DNA from: Cyanobacteria bacterium UBA6446
GTDB lineage: Bacteria; Cyanobacteriota; Vampirovibrionia; Gastranaerophilales; Gastranaerophilaceae
Assembly (NCBI GenBank): GCA_002438405.1
Contig: DJOE01000019.1
Span: 5,144-69,143, forward strand
Length of the DNA stretch: 64,000 nt
Reading direction: 5' to 3'
Shown here in pieces: positions 1-7,547 of this stretch. Made by a program: the position numbers and the translations under genes. How positions within the stretch are numbered: position 1 is the first letter of the stretch; every line of letters begins with the position of its first letter. The notes under the pieces were generated by a model. The model was not told the origin of the DNA. It saw nothing but the letters and a program-made list of their open reading frames with translations, and made no database searches.

Positions 1-2
1 AG

Positions 3-350
3 CTTGAAAAATCAATTCAATTACTGAATAATAATATCAAAGTTACGCTATATTCAGGCTTAACAAATGATGAAATCGTAGAAAAGCTATCACAAGCGAA
101 ATACTTGATAGCAATGCGTTTTCATGCAATTATTGTCGGATTATTGTCAGGTGTTAATATTCTTTCAATAAACTACGATATCAAGGTTGAGAAAATATCA
201 AAAGAATTCAATTTACCAATGATAGATCTCAAAAAAGACTTCAAAAATCAATTTGAATTATTGAAAAATGAAGAGCCACAAAACTATATGGCAAAGGTTA
301 GGTCTAAAAACTTTGACTGGTCCGGATTTGAAAAAGCAATTGATTTTTAA
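3..350 (+). CDS. csaB: Polysaccharide pyruvyl transferase (CsaB family), C-terminal part
   Basis: This gene runs off the left edge; about 115 C-terminal residues are visible and the frame is open back to base 3. The motif YLIAMRFHAIIVGLLSGV, followed by SINYDIKVEKI, is the characteristic C-terminal block of the CsaB/polysaccharide pyruvyl transferase family. These enzymes add a pyruvate ketal to a cell-wall polysaccharide sugar, usually ManNAc, and the product anchors SLH-domain proteins at the cell surface. In Cyanobacteria and Deinococcus this polymer tethers SLH outer-membrane proteins. A UDP-GlcNAc 2-epimerase, which supplies ManNAc precursors, lies at 11114-12244. The assignment is firm for the family; the acceptor is inferred. 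Confidence 0.8.
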   Translation, partial: LEKSIQLLNNNIKVTLYSGLTNDEIVEKLSQAKYLIAMRFHAIIVGLLSGVNILSINYDIKVEKISKEFNLPMIDLKKDFKNQFELLKNEEPQNYMAKVRSKNFDWSGFEKAIDF

Positions 351-369
351 ACATAATAAAGGGTTTTAA

Positions 370-1155
370 ATGAATAAGAGTATAAAGGAATTTTTGACAG
401 GTTATAAAGGAAAAGATATGCCCAAAGAGTTGAAAGACTTTAACTGGGGAGCTTTTCTTTTAACTTTTATCTGGGGTATCAAGCATAGAGCTTGGATTAC
501 TCTTTTAGCAATTCCTCTTATCATAATCCAGCTACCACTTGGAATAAATTGGCTATTATACACTGCTTTGCAATTTTATTGCGGATTTAAAGGCAACATG
601 TGGGCTTATCAAAATGATTGGTGGATGACTCCAAAAGATTTTAGAAAGAATCAAATGAAATGGGCATCTGTTGCAATAGCAATCAATATCACAGTTCCAA
701 TTATACTTTTAGGGATTGCAATACTATTTGTAAATAAATCACCGGACAATCCGACAGAATTTATAAAAAATGCACAATGTTATATTGCCTCTTCAAAAAT
801 AAATAAAGGCTTTAAAAACGTGAGCTTAAATAGTTCAACAAAAGAAAATGAACTTGCTCAATCATTTGCAAAACAGTTTCCAAACGCAACAGCAGACAAT
901 TCTAGAGTTAATTTTTCAGTTAAAAGCTCCGGAAAAAATATTGATGTGTATTATATTGAATTTTCAATGTACGGTGATGATTCCTGCTCTATAAAAGAGA
1001 AAAATTGTTCAATTAGGTCATCATATAAATTACCTGACGAAATAAATTTCACTAGCGATTGTGACTTTTATTTCAATCTAAATAAACAAGTTGTGCCAAC
1101 ACAACAAACAAAAAATAGGTTAAAAAAAGGTATAAATATATTTAAATATTTATAG
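370..1155 (+). CDS. Membrane protein of unknown function with N-terminal NWGAF/WAY module
   Basis: I do not recognise a named function. The first 120 residues hold FNWGAFLLTFIWGIKH, a GNMWAY motif and about three hydrophobic segments (roughly 27-57, 60-75 and 97-120). This layout is shared by small membrane modules in which NWGAF precedes the first helix and WAW/WAY follows the second. Residues 121-261 form a hydrophilic domain with several cysteines (DDSCS, KNCS, SDCD), probably extracytoplasmic. The start ATG has an AAAGGG Shine-Dalgarno nine bases upstream and lies 19 bases after csaB, so the two may be co-transcribed. Confidence 0.7.
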   Translation: MNKSIKEFLTGYKGKDMPKELKDFNWGAFLLTFIWGIKHRAWITLLAIPLIIIQLPLGINWLLYTALQFYCGFKGNMWAYQNDWWMTPKDFRKNQMKWASVAIAINITVPIILLGIAILFVNKSPDNPTEFIKNAQCYIASSKINKGFKNVSLNSSTKENELAQSFAKQFPNATADNSRVNFSVKSSGKNIDVYYIEFSMYGDDSCSIKEKNCSIRSSYKLPDEINFTSDCDFYFNLNKQVVPTQQTKNRLKKGINIFKYL

Positions 1156-1176
1156 ATATCATGTTTTATTCATAAT

Positions 1177-1205
1177 TTGACAACCTCACTGATTTTATAT
1201 AGTAT
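1177..1205 (+). promoter_or_regulatory. Promoter of first tandem membrane-protein gene, leaderless geometry
   Basis: A perfect -35 TTGACA (1177-1182) is followed after 17 bases by TAGTAT (1200-1205; the overlapping TATAGT at 1198-1203 is an alternative). The ATG at 1212 comes six bases after the -10, so transcription would start at or next to the start codon. No Shine-Dalgarno is present. The 23 bases up to and including the ATG recur almost exactly before the next gene. Confidence 0.7.
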
Positions 1206-1211
1206 TCACGT

Positions 1212-1583
1212 ATGCGAAACTTACTAGGATTTTTGGATAAATTTAGAAATAGGTACTGGTTTAATGCTCTAGCTCTTGATGGAATAATTTTCAGTGGACT
1301 ATTGGGAATTATATATTTAAGGTTTAACCTTGAATATGGAATGGGAATGGCATTTGCAATAATCTTAATCGCATTATATAAAATAGAGTTTGTTATATAT
1401 TATTTAATTTTTACTCTTTTTATTTTTGAAGAAATTCTCAATAAAAGAATTACAAACAAAAAATTCTTAGATTCAAAAATTATAAAAACTCTACAAAATA
1501 TTGGGATTATAGGATTTTTAATTCCTGTGCTATTATTAGTATTTACAATAATTTATGCTACTTTTATTGTAAAGCCACTTTAG
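1212..1583 (+). CDS. Small membrane protein, tandem paralogue 1
   Basis: A 123-residue protein of unknown function, first of three adjacent paralogues (1212, 1707, 2124). Near the N-terminus it has LDKFRNRYWFN, and near the C-terminus ITNKKF, DSK and a TLQNIGI block before the last helix. About three hydrophobic segments occupy residues 20-42, 48-72 and 97-120; the charged C-terminal loop between the last two is the best conserved region after the N-terminal motif. There is no signal peptide or catalytic motif. The gene has its own TTGACA promoter and appears leaderless. Repeated duplication suggests a multicopy family, perhaps a stress or phage-related membrane factor, but this is a guess. 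Confidence 0.7.
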   Translation: MRNLLGFLDKFRNRYWFNALALDGIIFSGLLGIIYLRFNLEYGMGMAFAIILIALYKIEFVIYYLIFTLFIFEEILNKRITNKKFLDSKIIKTLQNIGIIGFLIPVLLLVFTIIYATFIVKPL

Positions 1584-1671
1584 CCTCTTTTCCAACAGAA
1601 TGAACATAAGAAATACACTTAATTATTATTTTATTTGAATTTAAGTCATAAATTTTAGTCTCCTTCCTTAT

Positions 1672-1700
1672 TTGACAAAATTGTTAATTTTATATAGTAT
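1672..1700 (+). promoter_or_regulatory. Promoter of second tandem membrane-protein gene, leaderless geometry
   Basis: TTGACA (1672-1677), a 17-base spacer and TAGTAT (1695-1700) precede the ATG at 1707 by six bases. The stretch from 1688 to the ATG matches the promoter at 1193-1214 nearly base for base while the flanks diverge, so the promoter and start region are conserved between the duplicates. Confidence 0.7.
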
Positions 1701-1706
1701 TCACGT

Positions 1707-2081
1707 ATGGTTTTGGATAGATTTAGAAATAGGTTTTGGTTCAACACAATAGTCTTTATGGGATTAATACTTGGAGGGTTATTTTGTCTTATTCTAATTA
1801 GTCTTTATATATTAGAAGTCTTTTTTAACGTGTATCTAGGTTCTGGGTTACCCATAATAGCTCTTATAGTTCAAATTTCGGCTTTAGAATTAGTTGTAGT
1901 ATTTGTTGCCTTTGTTTTTTATATTATTGAACGAATATACCAAAATGTAAGAATCACGAACAAGAAATTTTTAAATTCAAAAGTAATACATATTCTGCAA
2001 AATATTGGAATATTCTTTTATTTTGTCCCTATAACTTTATTTATCGTGTTGTTAATAGTTCTACTCTTACTCAAATCATAA
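1707..2081 (+). CDS. Small membrane protein, tandem paralogue 2
   Basis: A 124-residue paralogue of the gene at 1212. It begins MVLDRFRNRFWFN and carries RITNKKFLNSK and ILQNIGI at the same relative positions near the C-terminus. Three hydrophobic stretches are evident. The central helices have diverged far more than the two charged motifs, which suggests that the motifs, not the helices, carry the function. It is transcribed from its own promoter, and the start codon lies six bases after the -10 box with no ribosome binding site. Function unknown. Confidence 0.7.
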   Translation: MVLDRFRNRFWFNTIVFMGLILGGLFCLILISLYILEVFFNVYLGSGLPIIALIVQISALELVVVFVAFVFYIIERIYQNVRITNKKFLNSKVIHILQNIGIFFYFVPITLFIVLLIVLLLLKS

Positions 2082-2089
2082 ATTTTATT

Positions 2090-2117
2090 TTGTACTCCTT
2101 TCTTTTTCATGTATTAT
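2090..2117 (+). promoter_or_regulatory. Probable promoter of third tandem membrane-protein gene
   Basis: TTGTAC (2090-2095), a 16-base spacer and TATTAT (2112-2117) are followed by six bases and the ATG at 2124. The geometry equals that of the two preceding paralogues although the sequence has drifted. This supports choosing 2124 over the upstream ATG at 2109, which would overlap the -35 to -10 spacer. Confidence 0.45.
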
Positions 2118-2123
2118 TGTTTT

Positions 2124-2498
2124 ATGTGGTTAGATGGATTTAGAAATAAATATTGGTTTAATTTTCTCTCTATTAGTGGTTGGATATATTTCGTTTTATT
2201 TTTAGTTTTTACATGTCCTCAAATTTTTATAGTAAATGTTTTGGGTGAAACAGACCATTTCTTTGGGATTGGTGTAACATATCTTCTTATTTTAGCGTTA
2301 TCACTGGTTATACTATTTATTTCTGGATTAATTTTAGTTATTGAAAAAATTACAAGTATAAAAATTAATAATAAGTATCTTCAAAATAAAACTTTTAAAA
2401 ATTTGCAATCTGTTGGTTTTATATTTGCATTTTTACCAATCATAATAGCAATTTTTATTTTAATAAATATATGTTTTTCATTTAATTTGCCTTTCTGA
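2124..2498 (+). CDS. Small membrane protein, tandem paralogue 3
   Basis: Third paralogue, 124 residues when started at ATG 2124 (MWLDGFRNKYWFN), which aligns with MVLDRFRNRF of copy 2. An in-frame ATG at 2109 would add five residues (MYYCF) but lies inside the inferred promoter spacer. The C-terminal block is KINNKYLQNK followed by NLQSVGF, more diverged than in copies 1 and 2. Three hydrophobic segments are predicted. Function unknown; the ordered decay of similarity suggests copy 3 is the oldest or least constrained. Confidence 0.65.
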   Translation: MWLDGFRNKYWFNFLSISGWIYFVLFLVFTCPQIFIVNVLGETDHFFGIGVTYLLILALSLVILFISGLILVIEKITSIKINNKYLQNKTFKNLQSVGFIFAFLPIIIAIFILINICFSFNLPF

Positions 2499-2540
2499 AC
2501 AGTACCCAATTATTATTGCAAATTTTTTCAAATTTGTGTA

Positions 2541-2570
2541 TCCGTATTTTTACGTACGTAAAAATACGGA
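2541..2570. promoter_or_regulatory. Perfect 30-bp palindrome, possible operator
   Basis: Bases 2541-2570 are a perfect inverted repeat with no spacer (TCCGTATTTTTACGT and its exact complement, centred on ACGTACGT). A TTGACA hexamer follows two bases later (2572-2577), with TAACAT at 2593-2598 as a weak -10. No gene starts downstream on this strand. The rest of 2499-2699 holds only the tRNA-Leu terminator. It could be an operator, a hairpin in an untranslated region or a mobile-element remnant. Confidence 0.5.
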
Positions 2571-2665
2571 CTTGACAGCCCAAACCATGATGTAACATGC
2601 ATTTTGAGGATTTTTTCATTCTAAAACAGTCAAATATTAAGAATGTAACAATTTTTCTCAATAAA

Positions 2666-2693
2666 AAAAAGGCTCAAACAAATGAGTCTTTTT
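2666..2693 (-). terminator. Rho-independent terminator after tRNA-Leu
   Basis: An 11-bp stem (2666-2676 with 2683-2693, one G-U pair) with a six-base loop is followed on the minus strand by a run of Ts. It lies just downstream of the minus-strand tRNA-Leu. Confidence 0.75.
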
Positions 2694-2699
2694 AAGAAT

Positions 2700-2786
2700 T
2701 GCTCCAGGCCAGACTTGAACTGGCACTGGGTTATACGCCCAATTGGATTTTAAGTCCAACGCGTCTACCGATTCCGCCACTGGAGC
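2700..2786 (-). tRNA. tRNA-Leu (anticodon UAA)
   Basis: The complement folds into a class II tRNA. The acceptor stem GCTCCAG pairs with CTGGAGC, the anticodon stem TTGGA/TCCAA encloses loop CTTAAAA with anticodon TAA, a long variable arm follows, and the T arm GCCAG/CTGGC has loop TTCAAGT. The discriminator A is at 2700. The 3' CCA is not encoded. Confidence 0.95.
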
Positions 2787-2847
2787 TTATTCAGTTTTCA
2801 ATAACCTCTCGGCTATGAAAAAATAATATAATAAACAAAGTTCATTG

Positions 2848-4050
2848 TCAATCAGAAAATTTATTAATATATTTTTCTAATTCAGTGCATCTATTAGTCA
2901 AATCCGAAATTAAATTATTCAAACTATCTGATACAACAGAATAATTTTCACATTTTGAACGACCTAAAAGTCCAGATTTAATATTTGAAAACATCAGTTT
3001 TTGAAACAAGCAAATAGCACTGTAAACATCTGAATCAATTATTTTATTAACTTGAGCAAGATATATAAATAGCTCTGATAATGCATTTTTAGCTGCAACA
3101 AACTTTTTCAACAAACAAAAACCTTGAATTTTTCTCAAATAATCTAAAATATTTGAATAAGCTTCATCTAATTTTTGTTTCTTCTGCGGTAAAACACTCG
3201 TGAAATAATTCATTGCTTGGCGATAGCCATCATCAATGATAGCTTGCCTTTTATCCGTCGGATAATTAAAATCGACCACTACGACATTACCGGTATTAAC
3301 AACAAGATAATCATACCTATCGCAATTGCCATAAATACCTTTGATAAAAGAGGTTTCAGAATACGTCATGCAAGTGTACATTCCATTTACATATTCTAAC
3401 GGATTTTGATCAGTACCTGAAAAAGTTCCTTCTAGACGAATTTCCAAAATTCTATCAGGAGAATTTTGAATATTTTTTGACAATGCCCACATTGGTTTGC
3501 CTTTCATCAAATCACCATCAACAAGCAAATCATCATCTAATGTTACAGCTCTCATAAGCCCTGGCATGCAACAAGAAATTCTAACAGCCATCGCAACTTC
3601 AAAATCAGGAGTTTCAAATGTCGAAAATTCTCGACATGAAAAATCTTTCATATTGGTTGTAATAATTACTAATTTTTTTGATAAATTCTTGAATGTCACA
3701 GGGCGACATTGTCCTTTTAAATATGCATCACCATAGAACTTTTGTTCTATCAAATCTCTTAGCCATTCTAAAAATACATTCCCTTTGCTAAGGGCAAATT
3801 TATTATTAAAACCCAACGAAATATCTCTGAACAATTCAAAATTTACAGACAAAAATATTTCTGAAAGTTCATGTGCATTATACCCAACAGCATACAAAGC
3901 GGCTACTAAAGAACCGACAGAAGAACCAGCTAAAAGTGTAGGTTCAACTCCTAAACGTTCAAAAGCCTTTACAACTCCTGCATGAGCCGCCCCTCGAATA
4001 GCCCCTCCACCAAATAAGCATGCATATTTTAAATTATTATAATCTTTCAT
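2848..4050 (-). CDS. Patatin-like phospholipase
   Basis: A 400-residue cytoplasmic serine lipase/acyl hydrolase of the patatin (RssA-like) family. The oxyanion motif GGGAIRGAAHAG is at residues 14-25, the nucleophile elbow GSSVGS (GxSxG) at about 43-48, and the second catalytic residue is the Asp of VDGD near 175. Family members cleave phospholipid acyl esters by a Ser-Asp dyad. The N-terminal 270 residues hold the lipase; the rest is a helical extension (about 275-400) without a recognised domain. There is no signal peptide. TAAAAT lies six bases before the ATG and no Shine-Dalgarno is visible, so the mRNA may be leaderless. Physiological substrate unknown. Confidence 0.88.
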   Translation of the reverse strand: MKDYNNLKYACLFGGGAIRGAAHAGVVKAFERLGVEPTLLAGSSVGSLVAALYAVGYNAHELSEIFLSVNFELFRDISLGFNNKFALSKGNVFLEWLRDLIEQKFYGDAYLKGQCRPVTFKNLSKKLVIITTNMKDFSCREFSTFETPDFEVAMAVRISCCMPGLMRAVTLDDDLLVDGDLMKGKPMWALSKNIQNSPDRILEIRLEGTFSGTDQNPLEYVNGMYTCMTYSETSFIKGIYGNCDRYDYLVVNTGNVVVVDFNYPTDKRQAIIDDGYRQAMNYFTSVLPQKKQKLDEAYSNILDYLRKIQGFCLLKKFVAAKNALSELFIYLAQVNKIIDSDVYSAICLFQKLMFSNIKSGLLGRSKCENYSVVSDSLNNLISDLTNRCTELEKYINKFSD

Positions 4051-4071
4051 TCGTAAATTTTAACATAAAAA

Positions 4072-4096
4072 AAGACCAACTAAAGTAGTCGGTCTT
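4072..4096 (-). terminator. Terminator after HEAT-like gene
   Basis: Stem AAGACC/GGTCTT extended by ACTA/TAGT with a three-base loop; read on the minus strand it ends in seven Ts. It separates the gene at 4119 from the patatin gene. Confidence 0.7.
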
Positions 4097-4118
4097 CCAT
4101 ATATCAAAAATGCTTTTA

Positions 4119-4403
4119 TTATGCAGCAATAGAACCTTTGATTTCTCTGATTAAGTATTCTGCAACCCATTCAAAATCTTTATTGTCATGAGCTGCTTTT
4201 TCTAAATATTTAACAGAAGCATCACCTAAACGAATAAGAGTCATTGCAACAACACCTCTTTTGATGCCTCTAACAACTTGCAATTGGTCAACTAATTGAG
4301 GAACAGCTGATTCACCAATACTAACAAGTTCGTTTTCAATTTGATTTTTTGTAGTGTTATCTGCATTTTCTAATTCTGAAAGGATCTCTTTTACTGATTG
4401 CAT
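4119..4403 (-). CDS. Small HEAT-repeat-like protein
   Basis: A 94-residue all-helical protein. The segment SIGESAVPQLVDQLQ with GIKRGVVAMTLIRLGDASVKYLE resembles one and a half HEAT repeats, which mediate protein-protein contacts. Start: two in-frame ATGs exist (4409 and 4403). The Shine-Dalgarno GGAG lies two bases before the first but eight before the second, so 4403 is preferred. The gene is monocistronic with its own terminator. Partner and role unknown. Confidence 0.7.
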   Translation of the reverse strand: MQSVKEILSELENADNTTKNQIENELVSIGESAVPQLVDQLQVVRGIKRGVVAMTLIRLGDASVKYLEKAAHDNKDFEWVAEYLIREIKGSIAA

Positions 4404-4522
4404 ATTCATATCTCCATATTATTGTCTTTACATGTATAATTATAATTTAAAAGAATGCACAAGTCCGATTTCCTTACATAATCTTTATATCTTTATTCAA
4501 ATATTAATATCTTCTTTATACG

Positions 4523-4563
4523 AAAAGCCTTAAATGCTTTATTTATCAAGCTTTAAGGCTTTT
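4523..4563 (-). terminator. Terminator after trxB operon
   Basis: A perfect 12-bp stem (AAAAGCCTTAAA at 4523-4534 with its complement at 4552-4563) ends in Ts on both strands and follows the minus-strand trxB. Confidence 0.75.
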
Positions 4564-4583
4564 TAAGATATTAATATTAAAGT

Positions 4584-5522
4584 CTAAACAGTAACTTCTT
4601 TTAAAGATTCAAGATATTTGACCGCATAAACAGCACCAATAGCACCATCAGAAGCTGCGGTAATTACTTGTCTTAATGGGGTATTACGCACGTCTCCAAC
4701 TGCAAAAACCCCCTCAATTGAAGTTTTCATTGTTGAATCCGTAATGATAAAGCCTGATTTATCCTGTTCAATTTGTCCATTAATATAATCAACATTTGGA
4801 CGAATTCCAATATATGGAAATATTCCATCAACATTCAATTCAGATTTTTCATCAGTTTTCACATTATGAAGTTTTAAACTTTTTACCAAATCATCTCCAA
4901 CAATTTCATCAACAACAGTGTCAAAGATAATTTCTAATTTTTTAGAATTAAATGCCCTTTGTTGAATGATTTTATCAGCCCTAAGTTCATCTCTTCTATG
5001 AATCAAATAAACTTTTGATGCAAATTTAGTCAAATATATTGCTTCTTCAACTGCTGAATTTCCCCCACCAACAACAGCAACAACTTTATCTTTATAAAAA
5101 GCGGAATCGCAAACTGCGCAATAACTAACACCTCGTCCAACAAATTCTTTTTCGCCTTTTACCCCTAATTGCATAGGTTTAGCACCTGTTGCGATAATAA
5201 CAGTTTTAGTGTGAAATTCATATTCTTTTGTCTTGATAATTTTTGGACTTGAAACCAAGTCAACAGACTCAATTTCTTGCATCGGAAACTTTTGTACACC
5301 AAAAATATCAGCATGCTCTTCAAATTTCTCCATCAGGTCATACCCGCCAATTTTTGAAAACCCAGGGTAATTTTCAAGTTCAAGATAATTTGATGGCTGC
5401 CCACCAAGCATACTAATATCGACAATTGCAGTTTTCACCGCCCCACGGGAAGCATACAACCCAGCCGAAAATCCTGCCGGTCCACCTCCTAAAATTACAG
5501 TATCAAATTCTAATATCTTCAT
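4584..5522 (-). CDS. trxB: Thioredoxin reductase
   Basis: A 312-residue flavoprotein that passes NADPH electrons to thioredoxin. It has the FAD-binding GGGPAGFSAGLYASRG at residues 12-27, the redox-active CAVC disulfide near 135-138, the NADPH-binding GGGNSAVEEA near 153-162, and the C-terminal FAD motif GVFAVGDVR...QVITAASDGAIGA. Length and order are typical of low-molecular-weight bacterial TrxB. A GAGGA ribosome site lies nine bases before the ATG. It is the third gene of a pgi - 170-residue secreted protein - trxB operon (12-base gap). Thioredoxin itself is not in the window. Confidence 0.95.
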   Translation of the reverse strand: MKILEFDTVILGGGPAGFSAGLYASRGAVKTAIVDISMLGGQPSNYLELENYPGFSKIGGYDLMEKFEEHADIFGVQKFPMQEIESVDLVSSPKIIKTKEYEFHTKTVIIATGAKPMQLGVKGEKEFVGRGVSYCAVCDSAFYKDKVVAVVGGGNSAVEEAIYLTKFASKVYLIHRRDELRADKIIQQRAFNSKKLEIIFDTVVDEIVGDDLVKSLKLHNVKTDEKSELNVDGIFPYIGIRPNVDYINGQIEQDKSGFIITDSTMKTSIEGVFAVGDVRNTPLRQVITAASDGAIGAVYAVKYLESLKEVTV

Positions 5523-5534
5523 CTATACAAATCC

Positions 5535-6047
5535 TCAATTAGTAATTACACTCTGTCCGGCAATTTTCTCTCCTGAAATCGAATATTTTGCCGTTTCGGT
5601 CTTGATAATTTTACCGTTTACATCTGAATATGTATCCAACCTTAAATAATCAAAACCTTTAAAATAATCCCCATCTAACTTAATTTCAACAGTATCTGTC
5701 AAAATTTTATTGTCATATCTGCCATTTTTTTTGAAAACGACATAATTATTATTAACGCTATTGATTGTTATCTCAGCGTTAGCTCCGTTAAAAGGATTGC
5801 TTAATGTAATGACGTTATTTGTCCTTGATAAGTTCCACAAATCTAAACTTGTTTGCTTAAATGTTACAGGAGAATCGGTATCAATGAGTTTTGAAGTTAC
5901 TCGCCAAGTTCCGAAAAAAGAAGTAGGAACCATTGTAACAGTGGCTTTTAAAACAGGTGTAGAACTTGTATTATCGCTATAAACTTTTTCAATAGCGCAA
6001 AATATAATTGAAAATACTAAAACAAATAAAACTACAAGATTTTTCAT
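5535..6047 (-). CDS. Secreted protein of unknown function
   Basis: A 170-residue protein with a clear N-terminal signal peptide (Lys-Asn followed by a hydrophobic stretch to about residue 18, cleavage probably near VYS-DN at 24-25). The remainder is rich in beta-prone, polar sequence; TSFFGTWRVTSKL and YFKGFDYLRLDTYSD look like strands of a small beta-barrel such as a lipocalin-like fold, but no family signature is certain. It sits three bases after pgi and 12 before trxB, inside an operon whose flanking genes are cytoplasmic, so its placement is not informative about function. Confidence 0.7.
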   Translation of the reverse strand: MKNLVVLFVLVFSIIFCAIEKVYSDNTSSTPVLKATVTMVPTSFFGTWRVTSKLIDTDSPVTFKQTSLDLWNLSRTNNVITLSNPFNGANAEITINSVNNNYVVFKKNGRYDNKILTDTVEIKLDGDYFKGFDYLRLDTYSDVNGKIIKTETAKYSISGEKIAGQSVITN

Positions 6048-6050
6048 AAA

Positions 6051-7439
6051 TTAAACTGCTGCCATTTTAGTTTGAAGAGTTTTTGCAGACTCTTCGTAAC
6101 CTGCTCTGCCCATTAAAGCATAAGTATAATTTTTAGCCTGCTCAACCCCCGGTTGGTTAAACGCATTGATATGATAAAGTTCTCCGGCGATTGCAGTTTG
6201 AACTTCTAACATATATAAAAGTTGAGCAACATTATAACCATCAACTTTTGGAAGAGTAATTGTTACAGTCGGTCTTGCGTAATCTGATAATGCAACTTTT
6301 GTAGAATCAGCTTCCGCATTCATCAAATCATTGAATGATTTTCCTCCTAAGTAACCGATTCCAGTGTATTCAAAAATTTTTGGAATTTCTAAATTGGTAT
6401 CAAAATTTTCAACACGAATAAAGTTGATAATTTTATTATTTGGTCCTTCATTATAAAGTTGAACTTGTGAGTGCTGATCTGTTGCACCTAAAGCACCCAT
6501 TGGAGTAGGCCCGATATGAACATGATTACCGTCTAAATCCATATCTTTTCCTAATGATTCAGCCCAAAGTTGAACATACCAATCAGATACATATTTCAAT
6601 TTACTTGAATATGGCATCATTACAGAAATATTTTTACCTTTTTTCACATCCATCAAATATTGAATTAACGCATTTTGAGCGGCAATATTTTCTCGAATAT
6701 CGGTATTTTTCAATGCCAAATCCATATCTTTAATACCATTTGTAATTTCATCAATGTCAATACCTACTAATGCAAACGGTAACAAACCAACGGCTGAAAA
6801 TACCGAAAATCTTCCTCCGACATCATCAGGAACAACAAAAGTTTTGTATCCTTCTTGTTCAGATATTTGACGTAAAATTCCCATACGTTGATCTGTTGTT
6901 GCTACAATATTTTTTCTGTAATCATCGCCCAATTCTTTTTCTAATCTATCTTTAACAAACATAAATTGAGCCATTGTTTCAGCGGTATCGCCGGATTTTG
7001 TAATAACATTTACGAGTGTTTTTTTCAAATCCAAAACATCTAACAAACCGCTCATATAATCAGGGTCAATATTATCTAAGAAAAAGATTCTTGGAGCTCC
7101 ATTCCTTTCTTCTTTGGATAATAAATTCCAGTAAGGTTTTAACAATGCTTCTGTTACTGCAATTCCACCTAAAGCAGAACCACCAATACCCAAAACAAGA
7201 ATATTATCAAATCTGTTTTCAACAAGAGCGGCATATTCTTTAACATACCATGCAGTTTCTTCGCTATAGCCAAGGTTCATCCATTGAAGCCATTGTCCGG
7301 GTTTATCTTTTCTTTTATTTAAATCTGCAATAATTTCTGCGATTCTATCTTTATAATTATCAAATTCTTGAGAAAGATTAAGTCCGTTTTCAGAACCAAC
7401 AACCAACGCATCTGCATTTCTGTAATCAAATTTAATCAT
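6051..7439 (-). CDS. pgi: Glucose-6-phosphate isomerase
   Basis: A 462-residue enzyme interconverting glucose-6-phosphate and fructose-6-phosphate. Typical features are the sugar-phosphate-binding VLGIGGSALGG, VITKSGDTAETMAQF (SIS domain), GGRFSVFSAVGLLPFAL and the region with catalytic Glu and His (LWAESLGKD; TDQHSQVQLYNEG). The C-terminal helix with QPGVEQAKNYTYALMG carries the active-site Lys. Start: the frame is open to 7508, but the 23 extra residues are untypical and overlap promoter-like TATACAAT; the ATG at 7439 with GAGGGG upstream is preferred. First gene of the operon with the secreted protein and trxB. Confidence 0.95.
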   Translation of the reverse strand: MIKFDYRNADALVVGSENGLNLSQEFDNYKDRIAEIIADLNKRKDKPGQWLQWMNLGYSEETAWYVKEYAALVENRFDNILVLGIGGSALGGIAVTEALLKPYWNLLSKEERNGAPRIFFLDNIDPDYMSGLLDVLDLKKTLVNVITKSGDTAETMAQFMFVKDRLEKELGDDYRKNIVATTDQRMGILRQISEQEGYKTFVVPDDVGGRFSVFSAVGLLPFALVGIDIDEITNGIKDMDLALKNTDIRENIAAQNALIQYLMDVKKGKNISVMMPYSSKLKYVSDWYVQLWAESLGKDMDLDGNHVHIGPTPMGALGATDQHSQVQLYNEGPNNKIINFIRVENFDTNLEIPKIFEYTGIGYLGGKSFNDLMNAEADSTKVALSDYARPTVTITLPKVDGYNVAQLLYMLEVQTAIAGELYHINAFNQPGVEQAKNYTYALMGRAGYEESAKTLQTKMAAV

Positions 7440-7547
7440 TCCAGAATAATCCCCTCTCTTATTCTCCTCTTTATATATTAATTGTATATAGTCAAGGGCA
7501 AAATACAAGAAAATAGGGATTATTGGTTTAATATTTATTTACTTGAA

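Noticed and set aside
7440..7508. N-terminal extension of glucose-6-phosphate isomerase
   Set aside because: The extra residues are not family-like and overlap promoter-like sequence; the ATG at 7439 has a purine-rich site upstream.
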